Under the pieces are notes generated by a model. The model was not told the DNA's origin. It saw only the letters and a list, made by a program, of their open reading frames with translations, and ran no database searches. Below, in pieces: positions 35,272-47,327 of a DNA stretch of 64,000 bases. Numbering within the stretch: the stretch's first letter is position 1; each line of letters begins with the position of its first letter. The stretch lies in contig CM060194.1 in assembly GCA_030549335.1 (NCBI GenBank), positions 67,988,077-68,052,076 on the forward strand, read 5' to 3'. Position numbers and translations under genes: made by a program. Source of the DNA: Pontederia crassipes (lineage: Eukaryota; Streptophyta; Magnoliopsida; Commelinales; Pontederiaceae).

Positions 35272-37452
35272 ATATAAACTTGTTCCAGTTAATCAACTTG
35301 AACTAAATTAATATAAACTTGTACAACATGCACGCATGTACGCACACAAGTGGTAGCTGAATCTAATCTACTATACTTCTCATAAATATTCAAATATTTT
35401 TGTCTGTTCCCAATGAATCGCATGACGATATAATACATTTACTATGATATGTAAAATCAATATGCAGATATATAAAAAATCTAGTACATGGATGTATTTT
35501 TGGACGATAAGAACATGTGCTGTTCTGTTGCTTTCCGTATATATAGACAAGACATGCACGACTCATGGTGGCCCTGAGCAATCAAAACGTTTCAGATCGA
35601 TATGGTAACAATCAAATTTCATGTCTGCCCCATATGTTTTGGCTTCTTGCACAGAAAATAAATACTATATTTCTCCACGACTTCGTGTTCATTAATTATT
35701 AACTAATGAAGATTGGGGCACTGATAATGGGTTGCGCTTCAAATGGTTCGACGATTATTACTAGTATCGAAATCGATTCTTGGAGCCGTCACGTTGACAA
35801 GAGGCTTTAAACATTTTCTGCTCTCACTCCGACATCGAATTAGTCAGGTGCTAGTAGTCCTGAATACCGATAGGTTGTTATCGAAAAAAATATTTAAACA
35901 TAATTCCCAAAGAAAATGATATGCATATATTTACATATATTTCAATATAGCTCATTACCATTTATTACTGCACATAATATATAAAAAATGTTAAAATAAT
36001 CAAGTACAATGATTTACTTCTTCATCTAGCTTATATGTGCATTGAATTTTAAGATGAGCTAGCATGATTAAATCTGATTCAGATTATGGTACTTACGTAG
36101 GAATTTATATTATGTTTTTTTATGAAATAAAATCTTATGTTTAAAATACAAAATCAGTGATGAAAAGTTATAGTAATTATATGCGTGTGTGTATTCGTTT
36201 AACAAGTGAATTAAATATTTTTCATGTAAAATATGCAGTATCAAACGATCTTAATAAAGAAGTAACTTTGTCGTGAAGATCAATAATATTTTCAAATTTT
36301 TAAAATTTAAAATGGTAAATATAACTATCTTTTGTCAATAGTTTCAAACTTTGCATAGGAACATGATAGATGTCTTAAATGATAAGAACGAGAGCATGTA
36401 CGACTCCGTATATTGAATGACTGCAGTGCATGACATATATAAAACGTTAGCTCCTGAGAGATGCAGGAGAGCTATGAGCCACTTGCCATCCTCGGTGGTA
36501 CACCGTGCCCACCCTCTGATACCAAATATATATTGCAGCTATTCAGAAATATTCATACGACGAACACAATTATTAGAATGCAACGCTTGCAAGAAGCAAA
36601 AGGTTAAGAATAATCTAATGATATCTTGAATGAGTGGTGCACCAATGTGAAGGCACTGTGATGTCTTCTGCAATCTGCATATAAGGCTGAGGGAAGGGGG
36701 CTGAGGGAAGGGACTAGGGAGCAAAAGCATGTGAATTGCTACAGGAGGCGACAAAACTCTCGCAGCTGTGTGGGTAGACTTGGTCAGGCAATTGCTTTAT
36801 GATGGGGCGGATGATGCGTTGGCTGCTTTGCGGGTGATCTGGAGTGCATGTAGGCTCCAGGACTGTGATATTAGTTCTGCTAAAGAGATGTCTGATATGA
36901 CCAGACGAAAGGAGTGCGTATCAGTGTATGCATATTGCAAAACCTCTTGTCTATGGCTCCTTAATTTGCTCTCTACCCACTGATGGTTACAATTCCTCAA
37001 AGAACCATCGGAATTCTTAATTTGTGCTGTTTCTCTGATTTCAAGTAGGCCAGTTTTTCCTGTTGCTGTTCCTGTCCTCGCATTTCTGTACTTGATTCAA
37101 GTTCCTCTGCTCAATCATCAGAATCAGTTAATCTGTGCAACTGGAAACGATGATTCTTTTCGGCGTGAATCTTTCTGATATGCAGAGGCCAAAATGGACC
37201 CTGGTTAATCCAATTCAGATGCTACCCATTCTTACAAGAGCTCAAATCACTTCCGACTTAATAAAGAAAGGAAAGAATTGCTCCTTCTTGGCTGCTTGAT
37301 TTAATTCCCAGCTACTGCAAGCTGAATAGCCTTTTGAGACTATGTACTAGAACAACATATGTTATGTTATGGCTAAATCCAATTTATATATTATTATGTG
37401 CAGTAAGCAATGAATTGTTGAAGCAGTGAGTTCCCTCTATGTACTAGAAGCT
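35272..37452. other. Spacer, no gene seen
   Basis: AT-rich to 36400, then more balanced DNA to 37450. Open frames 36417-36629 and 36768-36983 overlap others on the opposite strand and show no recognisable domain. Confidence 0.45.
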
Positions 37453-39624
37453 AATGCCGTACGTAACGTCCCCAAATCAATTATTGTCCCGTGGCGAAGA
37501 CCAATTTAGAGACGCTACTATGACATTGATCATATTATTGACTAAGTCTCAGTCAAGGACCGATCCACGTTAGCGGAAGAAAAAATAAAAACAAATAAAG
37601 ACAACATAAATTACGAAAGTTTTGAATGGCTATATCATCTCTAATTGAATATGGTTTACATCATAAGTTCATAAATGCGAAGGAAATAAATAACTAATTA
37701 GGCCATGTAGTTCATGTGCTTTCTTATCGTCTGAGCATCATCACAGCACACTAACTCAACACCAACACTAGCTTGGGCCTGTGAAAATCAAATACAGAAG
37801 AGGAGGTCCTCCCGTAAGCTTTACAGCATAACGGAAAACTAGTAAGAGTATACAATGCATGACTTAAACAAAATAAATCAGAAATAAAATAATGTACTTA
37901 TCTTGAACAGAAGGTGAAGCGTGAGATCATCATAAATCATGATATGGAAGATAAACAAACATCGATGATCAATAAAATCATATGATACTTGATAAACTTG
38001 GAATCATGGACATACTTGAGAATGACACAAGTACTAATACTAACTTGACTTGAAATTCATACTTGTTTTACTTATCCATACTTGAAACATGCTTGCTTTA
38101 CTTATTTAACTTCTTAATCTTGAAACATGCTTACTTTATTTATTCATTCTTCTTAATCTTAAATCAGGATGACTTTAGGTGCCTTTAGATTTTTGAGGTA
38201 TGTCGAGTAAATGATACAGTCTTGTGCGAGTCAATGGGTGATCAAACCATCACCAAGGAAGCGACCCTTATTTTGAGGCACTTGACTTGGACTGACAACT
38301 CATTATTCATCTTTCATCTTGACTTATTAATCACTTTAGAATCTTGTTATTCTTTGTTCTTCATACAATGAAGGCAATAAAATCAGTTGAAAAGTAAATT
38401 AGAAAAAGATTCATGTCTTAATCATGTATGGATCTCAATGATGACATAACATTAAAATAAGTCATCATTGGCACGAGTGGATGAATAATATTCGAATCAA
38501 AGTCAAAGGGAGTGGATGAATGAATTAAAAGGGGCTCTGTAGCTTGGCACGACCGTGATAGCATAGTGGTACGGCCGTGCCGATGTGAATGGCATGGTCG
38601 GAGTAACGCAGGGGGATGGCACGGGCGTGCCATAAGAGGACACGACCGTGACGAAGTCTGAGGGCGGTCGACCGGTTCAAAGGGGTCGGTCGATCGGCTT
38701 TGTGCTTAGGTGCTCGGCTGAGAATCGGGTCATGGCACGGGCGTGCCAGAGGAGTGGCACGATCGTGATGGGTTGAGAGCTCGATCGACAGGTCCCGACT
38801 GATCTTTTATTTAGCGTTTGGTCGAGCGATGGCACGGGCATGCCCACAGTGTGGCACGAGCGCGATGGAGGTGGTACGAGTGTGCCAAGAGGGTGGCACG
38901 ACCGTGACGGCGGAGGTTTTTCGGCCGATTTTAGTCGTGAAATCTCTAAAAAAGTTCAACTTCTACCTCCTAACAATCAATAAGGCAAAACAACAACAAT
39001 CAGAATCAAATCCTACAAACAATTATATGATCAAAGAGAAAACAAGGCAATTCAATCAATAGCATGTCGATATTCATGTTTATGATGCTCTAGTCGTGGA
39101 TTAATCTTGAAAGAGGGGATGGATCAAATCTATTCAAATCATGCAAGATGATTTCAATTCACTCACCTGAATTTGTGTTTGTTCTTGCTGTCCTGCTCGT
39201 ATTAGATATTCAGCTCTCCTTGTCCTGATGCCCTGAATTTCATCCGACCAACCTCCATCTGTAGTATGGCCGAAGTTAGGGTTCTGCGAAGAGGTATAAC
39301 AATGAATACCGACCTATATGCGAGAAGGGGTTGCAGGTTCCAGTTGCCCTTACCAGAGAGGAGTAGTTCAGGGATGAATTCGAGATGAACAGCACAAAAG
39401 AAAGGGGAGAGACAATTGATTCCTGTTTGGGGTGGATGGAGAGATTTTCTTTTGAGCGTTTTACTATGTTGTTAATCCTTAAGATATGTTTTCCCTTCCC
39501 ATTAATTGCCACAATCCCCTTATTATTTGTCAAGTTATTATCCCATAATAATAGGGATTTGCACTTATCTTCTAGCTTGGCCGTTTCATTTTACCTTATC
39601 TTGTTTTTTGGTTGTTACAAATGC
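37453..39624 (-). mobile_element. Solo LTR, about 2.16 kb, related to the LTR at 1200
   Basis: A 5-bp repeat, AATGC (37453-37457 and 39620-39624), flanks a segment. The left end carries GTAACGTCCCC (37463-37473) and the right end is GTTGTTACA. No coding region lies between. The segment holds an array of GGCACG(A/G)(C/G)CGTG(A/C)C palindromes at 38548-38910, with one GGTCGACC at 38666. Orientation is taken from similarity to the minus-strand LTR at 1200-3639. The left terminus is a few bases off the expected TG, so that boundary is approximate. Confidence 0.62.
38548..38910. repeat. GGCACGACCGTGAC / GGTCGACC palindrome array
   Basis: About ten CG-centred words such as GGCACGACCGTGA, GGCACGGGCGTGCC and GGCACGATCGTGA alternate with CGGTCGACCGG and CGGTCGATCGG. 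It combines the two palindrome types seen separately at 2588-3006 and 6310-6720. Confidence 0.8.
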
Positions 39625-40786
39625 ATCTGAACTAAATGCTGAATTTTTTATTTATATTTTGATATGAATATTTTGTCTTCATACAGATGGATGGATAAAT
39701 AGATGTGTTTCTGTCAATTCTGATTTAAATTGTGCATGCTCTTATAGTCTTTTTGGAATTCTTGTTCTGATATAAGTTCTCTGAAATAATCTCCGATCAT
39801 ATTTGAAGGCTGTCTAGACCATTGCACACATAAGAGTATGAGAGATAGTAAATACCTGATTAGATTCAAGAAACGCCATCTGTAGAAAAAAATCTTTGAT
39901 TAGTATGGATAACAGGCCATTTTTCATACCATTGCAACTCTGTTTATGGTCTACACTCCACGTAACCAGGGTATATTGGATGGATGATAGGACAAGGCAT
40001 GCAGTGATCATATTCTTTAAGTTTTGAAGGACGATTCCTCATGTGTCATTCTCTCCGTTGTCCAATTTTGGTAAAATATCTGTTAAGGCTCATACTGCAC
40101 CTCTTCTTTTCAGGCCTACATGTTCTTGAACTGTTACTATGATTTGAATGTCGGAAGATACTTTCATGAATCATGCTAGATGCAGTTGATCCTGTAGCTC
40201 TACCTGTTGGTATTTGCCAGCGGCTGATCTATGATCATATATAAGAATCAAAGAGCTAATTAATCTCGCATACAGGAAATAGCTAGCTATTAATACATTG
40301 TGAATCACATCTCCATATTTCATAAAAAAAAAATCTTGATGGAGAACAGTTCTGATCTGTCTCTAACCCATCTTTGACAGAGATTTGGCTTAGGGTGAAT
40401 CTAATGCCACTATCTAATTGTCTGTCATATGGTTTCTCTGAAAACAACACTACATGTGTGCGGCTCTGCTGATCCGATGCGACAAAATCTTTGGCAACTT
40501 TTTTTGGCAGAATTATTTTATGTCCAGTATGCAATTTAAATGTGGTAGGTTGGCTTGATCGATCACTTTCCAACTAAATCATCAATGCGCACATCGGCGA
40601 TTTGAATGTTGATTTAGAAAACTAAGGATGCAGAATTCTGAGAGGTGGGACTGACTTCCTTAAGCTTAAGTTGGAATCAAATGAAAACCTAAAGATGGCG
40701 TGGGCCACCGTTTCGCAAGCTGGAAAATTGCATCCTTCATCTCATGAAACATTAAAGAAGAAGAGACACTGTTAAAGAATCATGTC
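39625..40786. other. Spacer split from 42699 by a solo LTR; no gene assigned
   Basis: One minus-strand open frame (40283-40573, 96 residues, MESDRSSQPTTF...) has protein-like composition but no domain I recognise. Removing the LTR at 40792-42693 would bring this DNA next to the minus-strand frames at 42805-43390. Confidence 0.35.
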
Positions 40787-42698
40787 GTCAGTGTAAGTCC
40801 CAAAATTTGTGACAGTTAAATTTATTTTGAACTGTATTATTTACAATTCTTTCTTCATGAATCTTTTTTTTACATGATATGTGAAAGCGAAAAAAAAAAC
40901 TATTCTTGGAAGCAAACTTTATTTTTTTTACTAGTCAAGACTAACTAACTTTCAAATAATTATTATATTAAATAATAATAATAAATCTTAACGACTTAGT
41001 CTCATATGTATCTTACACATCTTCATTCTTACTTTTTAGTTCACTACCTGTAGAGTTCAAATATAAGGAAATTGAACTTTCATGAGCATTAACACTCAAT
41101 ACGTAAAATAATATAAAATGTAGTTTAAACTTTAAAAGTTTTATAACAAGACAATAAAATTAATAATTTTTTTTTACTTAACTCCTTTGGCTTTCTTTCT
41201 TTCATGCTTCTTGCTCTTGTACTTGTATTTGTTTTTTATACATGTACGTGCATTTATTTATGTTCATGTCATATTCTCATTCTTTCTTCTTGGGTACATT
41301 GCACTATATTTTTTTTTTACTTTAGATGAACATTCTTTAAAATTCTTATGTGTGTTGTCCTAAGCGAGCTCTTCAATTTTTATTAAGAATAGGCAACACT
41401 TTCATGCGATTCTTGAGACCGTATTTATTTATAACCTATGCTTGTAAGCTTGTAAGGATTAATTATACGTCAACCCTGAAGCGGGGTAGTTAAGATCCGA
41501 TAGTCGTGAACTTATATTCTTGGGCAGCCAGTGCATATGATTTTCACATTTTAGAAATTTTATCTTATTATCTAATTATCTATCTTTGGATGTTTCAATT
41601 TAACATGTTCATAGTAAGGTTAAAAAGGTAATTTAACATCAAATTAAATCATGCAATAATGATTTTAAAAAAATCACATGAACTCAGACCAAGTAAGGTC
41701 AACCTCGGCCGAGTTACCTCAAAATTCTAGCTGAATGGAGCAACGTCAGTTCGGATTGTCGAAATGCATTTTTCATACTTTTCTAACATCGAAACCCGGG
41801 TTGGGTTATAGTAAACCCAGACCGGGTTGTCGCAGTTGAGTCGAAACTTGAATTTCCTAATCTAACTTTAATGCGAAACTTGGACCAGGTTATGTGAAAT
41901 CTAAATGGATTACATGAAATTCGGGCCATTTTTAGGTGTTAGAAACACATCGCTAAGGATTATATTTTGAATACCAAATGATGAACTATTTTATGAAATT
42001 TATGCATGAATCATAGGAGAACATAAACTATCTTAATATTTCTTTAATTATATTATTCTATTGAGGAAATACATTCAAAAGTGGACCTAAAATATGTACC
42101 TACCTACCTACCTACCTAGGCTATCAAATTAACTTATATTTGGATGAACTTTCCAATGCCTAAATCTCAATCTCCAACCAAGACCTTGATATCCGTGTCT
42201 TATGGGATCAACCATGAGTAGCGGGATGCTAAGAGCACTCATGCACATGCGCACAAGAGAGAAAATAGGAGATGCAAAGAGGAGAGAAAGCATGGCTTCT
42301 AGATACAAAAAGAGAGAAGACTTTGGGGTGTCATTTATAAAAAAAATTCTAGTAATCCAAGTTTAAATCAAACTAAACTTAACTTTTATCTTAATCTCTC
42401 CTTAATTAATTTTATCTTCTTCTTTCAATCAAACTCCTACATCTTTGCAACATCCTCTATCTTCTAACTTTCAATGATTTTCGAAATTAAAAAATAATAA
42501 TTTTTTATTTTTGAATTATCAAATTTAAATACTAATTATTATTCTTATCGTTTAATTTTTTAATTGAATAATATTATTTTAATCCTAGAATATTTTTAAA
42601 CATAAATCTCTTATTCTTACTTTATTAGAAGTCATTTAATTTTAATTTAATTATGAAATTTTAATTTTATTATCGAAAAAATCGCGTGTTACAGTAAG
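40787..42698 (-). mobile_element. Solo LTR, about 1.9 kb
   Basis: The ends are TGTAAGTCCC (40792) and CGTGTTACA (42693). Flanking 5-mers GTCAG and GTAAG agree at 4 of 5. There is no coding region. On the minus strand TATAAATGA lies at 42339-42331, about 360 bases from the LTR start. The words TTGTCCTAAGCGAGCTC and the LTR ends link it to the LTR at 1200-3639. A (CTAC)n run lies at 42099-42117. Confidence 0.68.
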
Positions 42699-45600
42699 TG
42701 GATCAAAACTTTATCATGAATATTGTTATGATGCAATTTCACATGCTTATATCAAGCACGCGGGGAAAAGATATATAGGAAAGTTGACTCCTAAATTATT
42801 TGTATTAGAGGTTTGCACCAAATGCCTGAACCAAATGAATACTATCTAAAACAAAAAAAAAAAAGAGAAAGAAAAGCTTTTCTTCTCGAATGGTTGAAGA
42901 TATGAATGGCTTCAGTTTTGTTCTGCTTTTTTCTTTTGCATGAAGGCAATTAACAAACATTCCCAACAACTTCTGATGGCAGATTAAAGGTCTTACAGTA
43001 GGTCTTGTGCTCACGAGCCATTTCCCCTGCTCCGCAATCCGAATGGTGCAAGTAACTGCAGGAGTCTGACATCTGGTTCGGATAAGAAATAATGCCCATA
43101 TGGTTTTGATGCAATTAACCTCCTCACTGTCCGAAATCTGCTTCAGTTGACGGGAGGGAACGATGATCATCAAATGAGTCGTGATTGGGTCCTGTTTATT
43201 GCTTTTATGTGTATGTGATCCGATCTGAATTTGCAGTGAAAAACCATTTGCTGCATACATCTGAATGTCTGTCATAGTATTTCAGATCTCTGATACATGT
43301 TGTAGCTGCAGATTTTTCACCATCAGACGCATGAATAGCTCTTTGGAAAGCCACCAAATTATTCTGAACCTCCAAAAACAAGTCTGACAATGTATCTTTT
43401 CTGAGTATCTCTATAAGTAAATGAGATTGGTATCTTTGTTGCTTAACCTCAAAAGAGATCTTTGTCTCACTGACATCAACCTTTTACTTTCTTTCTATTC
43501 TTCTTACAATTCGAGTTCCATTTCTAAACCATCGAGGTGATGTTTTATTGATCTTTGCTGGAAACTCCAGGTGCTTGCCATCTTTCTTGGGCTCGTCCTC
43601 ATAACGATGGGTTGGGCAGAAACTCCCACAGCCCAACAGTGGAAGGCAAAAAAGCATAAAAAAAAGCATAAAAACAAATGAAGCTAATTAAGACCTTGTC
43701 CAATCTGCCATAATCAACTCATCATCCACTTCAACTTTCTTCTCCTGTTTATTTCATTTTTCTATATGTAGTTGTTCAACACTGTCGCTTTGCACATGTC
43801 CCCTTGTATGATTTTTCTTCCTTGCCCTTCTACTCAACAATCCCAACTTAATTTGTTGACTAGAAAACATATTATAAGTTCGATTGTCTTTGAAAAGGTA
43901 GCATCATTCTTGTTATTTCACAAGAGGAAAAAACAAGACATTGAATGGCTTGTTCTTTTAAAGCCTGTGTAAAGGTGGGTAAAAGTCACACTGTTCGGAC
44001 ACTTTCTTATTTATAACCAAAATAAATAAGAATACTTTTCTTTTTATGTGAATTATTAACTACTCCAACTAACTGGTGATTGGTAACACGTTGGAAGAAG
44101 TTACAAAATCAAATATAAAGAAGTTTATCTTTACTACTTTCACCATAACTTAAATTAATTAAACTTTAGATATCATGATTAATACAAAGTTATTTTGACA
44201 AAATTATTTTTACACTTATGAAAAATAATTTACTTATATTTTAACCAGATAAAAAAAATTAAGAAGAAAATTATTTTTAATAAAATGAGGCGGTGGTATG
44301 GTCTCATAATAAGGCTAAACAGATAAATGATAATATATTAAGTTTAAAGGTGAAGCAGAATAATTTAGGAAAGAAAAATATGATTAAATCTAAATTTATG
44401 TCCTCAACTTGGAATCCAAAGAAATTAAATAAGACAAACCGCGAGCGAAACCACCTACCCATTTATTGACTTGAAATGCCATGTGTAAAATGCACAGTTA
44501 GATTAGTTAGTCCTTGAGATAGACTTTGTGGTCGGACCCACCTAAAAAATATGGGGTATTAACTCTATTATTTATTATTTCGGCAAAATAATGCATAATT
44601 TATTATTATTATTTTTATTAGTATGCATATTCAGCAAGTAAACCTTGTTCTTCTATTATGAATAAACAAGCGTACATCTTTTTATAATTAACTTTTTTTT
44701 ATCTAGCTCTCACACTAAAAATTATTACGTTTATGGAAACTATGATTTCGATAGTTTTTCCCTCTCTATTATTCATGGACACTTTTTTATGATTTAAATA
44801 ATCAATTTCCAAGCAAATGAGTGTTGAGTATAATATTAAATATGAATTTAATATAGTGTGAAACACTTTTTGTGTGAAGCATGTGTAAGAAATCATTATA
44901 TCTATTATTAAAAATAATAATGAGCATAAGCTTATAAAATTACAAAATAATTATTATAATTATTATTGATGATTTGAATTACATTTTTGTTATCATTAAT
45001 AATCATCTAAATTATTAATAAAGAAATATATCAAATAAATAAATAAATAAATAAGCGTAAAAATCATTTGACACGTAAAACATTCTGACACCTACATTAA
45101 ACCTATAAAGTATTTGTAATATATATTTCAGGTATCTTTGTTGCAAGCTTAATTAGTCTTATCAACTTTATTAGTTTCACTTGACTTGTTACTAATGGAG
45201 TAAATCCAGTCACAAAGTTAATATAAATTATAATAATGTTTTATTTTCTATAATTTAGTTAATTTTAACTATATAAAAATAAAGAAACACTTTATAGGAA
45301 GAAAGAGACTCGCAATAAAAATATTTTACATACGTTAAAAAAATAAATTTAAAACCTTGCTTAAATAGTATTATGCTATTTATTATCCGAACTAATCCCA
45401 TTGGGGAATTATGACGTTTACGCTCATCAATTTAGGGGCCCTATTCAGTCCTCTGTTTTTAAGATGTACTTTCTTTGCTTCTCGGTGCTACGATAACGTG
45501 TAAAGTAAAGGCACGTGGAGATTGAATCCACGAGAAAGATCAACTGATCCAAGGCCCTGATCTTGCAAGGGGCACAAGAGCAGTCTCTCTCATGATTCAT

Positions 45601-46015
45601 GAAAACAGAGTTGAATATATTAATCTAAGAAGAAAGAGAAAGAAAAAGAGACAAAAACTAACATATCCAGCTCTTATGCTTATCTCTCCATTCAAATTCC
45701 AGAGTCCGAGTCATCCATTCACACAGCTTTCCAGATGAGCCAGCAAACCACCCGACCCTCTGCATCATCACCACATCATTCAACTCTTTCTCAATCTTTC
45801 AAATTCTGACGGATGATTCAGAGAGCAGCTGCTGTTTCTGATGATGCCGTGACCTTTATTAATAACAATATTGAATGCACCAAGTAACACATACTACGTA
45901 TCATCTATTTCTTGTTTTTCTTCTTGTCCTACCGGGACTTCATTTTCTGTTTGAAAGTCCAAACCTGTGTTGCTCAACACCCCGTATTTTACTTGACCAA
46001 ATTCGACCAGCAAAT

Positions 46016-46019
<4 letters not shown>
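42699..46019. other. Spacer and likely promoter region of the expansin-like gene
   Basis: Minus-strand frames 42805-43275, 43205-43390 and 43484-43669 are open but unrecognised. The last begins with a hydrophobic stretch that could be a signal peptide. From 44000 to 45400 the DNA is very AT-rich. From about 45450 on, base composition rises towards the gene start; no clear TATA box was found. Confidence 0.4.

Positions 46020-46072
<53 letters not shown>
46020..46072 (+). repeat. (CT)26 microsatellite just upstream of the expansin-like gene
   Basis: An uninterrupted CT run ends 66 bases before the ATG at 46139, most likely within the 5' UTR or core promoter. CT-rich leaders are common in plants and can bind GAGA-type (BBR/BPC) factors. 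The open frames on both strands across it are artefacts. Confidence 0.95.
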
Positions 46073-46074
<2 letters not shown>

Positions 46075-46138
46075 GCATATACCCCTCATCGTCTGGTGAT
46101 TCATTACTTCGTTCGTTCCCCCTCTCCTGAGCTGAAAC

Positions 46139-47327
46139 ATGGGTATCGAATTGATACCTCTGCTCTTTCTCGTCCTCCATTTTCTTCCCCATGCTACTTC
46201 CTGCTTGAGGTGTGTGCATCAATCCAGGGCTGCCTACTTCTCATCCTCTGCTGCTCTCGCTGGTATATTTGTGACGGATGAATCTTTTTGACACTTAGTT
46301 CTTAAAAATTTAATTGATGGAGAAAGAATTCTCTGAGTTCGAAACTTTGAATTCTCCTTTTTCCAGCTGGTGCTTGTGGCTATGGCTTCATGGCTCTGGG
46401 CTTCAACGGGGGCTACGTCGCTGCAGGGAGCCCTGCGATTCACAGGGGCGGTGTTGGCTGTGGAGCGTGCTTCCAGGTGAGAACTGAAAAGACATTGAAT
46501 ACGTGTCCGCACAAGAATTTCGACTTTTAGCTTGCACCAGAATCAGTTATGCTCATCATCCATTGCGGGCCTCCTGTTGGAGCAGATAAGGTGCAAGGAC
46601 AGAAGGCTTTGCAGCAGCGAAGGAGTTAAGGTGATCTTGACAGACCTCAACAAGAGCAAGAACGACGAGGACTTGGTGCTCAGCAGCGCTGCTTTTACGG
46701 GGATGGCCAAAAGCGGGATGGGCGAACAGCTGAAAAGGCTTGGCCTTGTGGACGTGGAATACAAGAGGCGAGCAATTTGTGTAATTTGAATTGGTTAGCT
46801 GTCAAAATTGCACCAAATGCTGTTCTGACACGGGTTCAATCTTCCACTGCTGCAGAATACCCTGCGAGTACCAGAACAAGAACTTGTCTGTCAGGGTGGA
46901 GGAGAACAGCAGGCATCCCAACTACTTGGCGATCAAGTTCCTGTACCAAGGGGGTCAAACGGACATAGTGGCCGTGGATGTAGCACAGGTATGTTATGAA
47001 TACCATGAAGAATGAGTGATACAATTTGAGAATTGGTGATGCAAAGGATTTGTGATTCTAACCTGAATAAATCCGGTTTGACAGGTCGGTTCGCCGAATT
47101 GGCGGTTCATGAACCGAGACTATGGTCCGGTCTGGAGCACGAGTCATGCGCCGGCCGGGCCACTACAATTCCGGATGGTGGTGACCGCCGGGTTTGACGG
47201 AAAATGGGTGTGGGCGCAGGCGCAGAGGGTGGTCCTTCCGACCAAATGGACGGCCGGTTGGATCTACGACACCGGGGTTCAACTCACGGAGATTGCTCAG
47301 GAATGGTGCACCAAATGTGACGCCTGA
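46139..47327 (+). CDS. EXLA: Expansin-like A protein, five exons
   Basis: Five exons join into 263 residues: 46139-46262, 46367-46476, 46586-46767, 46856-46988, 47085-47327 (phases 1, 0, 2, 0). The product starts with a signal peptide ([19 protein letters not shown], cut near residue 20). It has an expansin-like N-terminal barrel with the [18 protein letters not shown] and GCGACFQIRC words, then a C-terminal grass-allergen-type domain ([44 protein letters not shown]). There is no HFD motif, as expected for EXLA rather than alpha- or beta-expansins. The protein is secreted to the cell wall; its exact action is unsettled. Intron 3 begins GC, not GT. Confidence 0.94.

Noticed and set aside
45875..46281. 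Frames with poly(Ser-Leu) or poly(Arg-Glu)
   Set aside because: They arise from the (CT)26 microsatellite.
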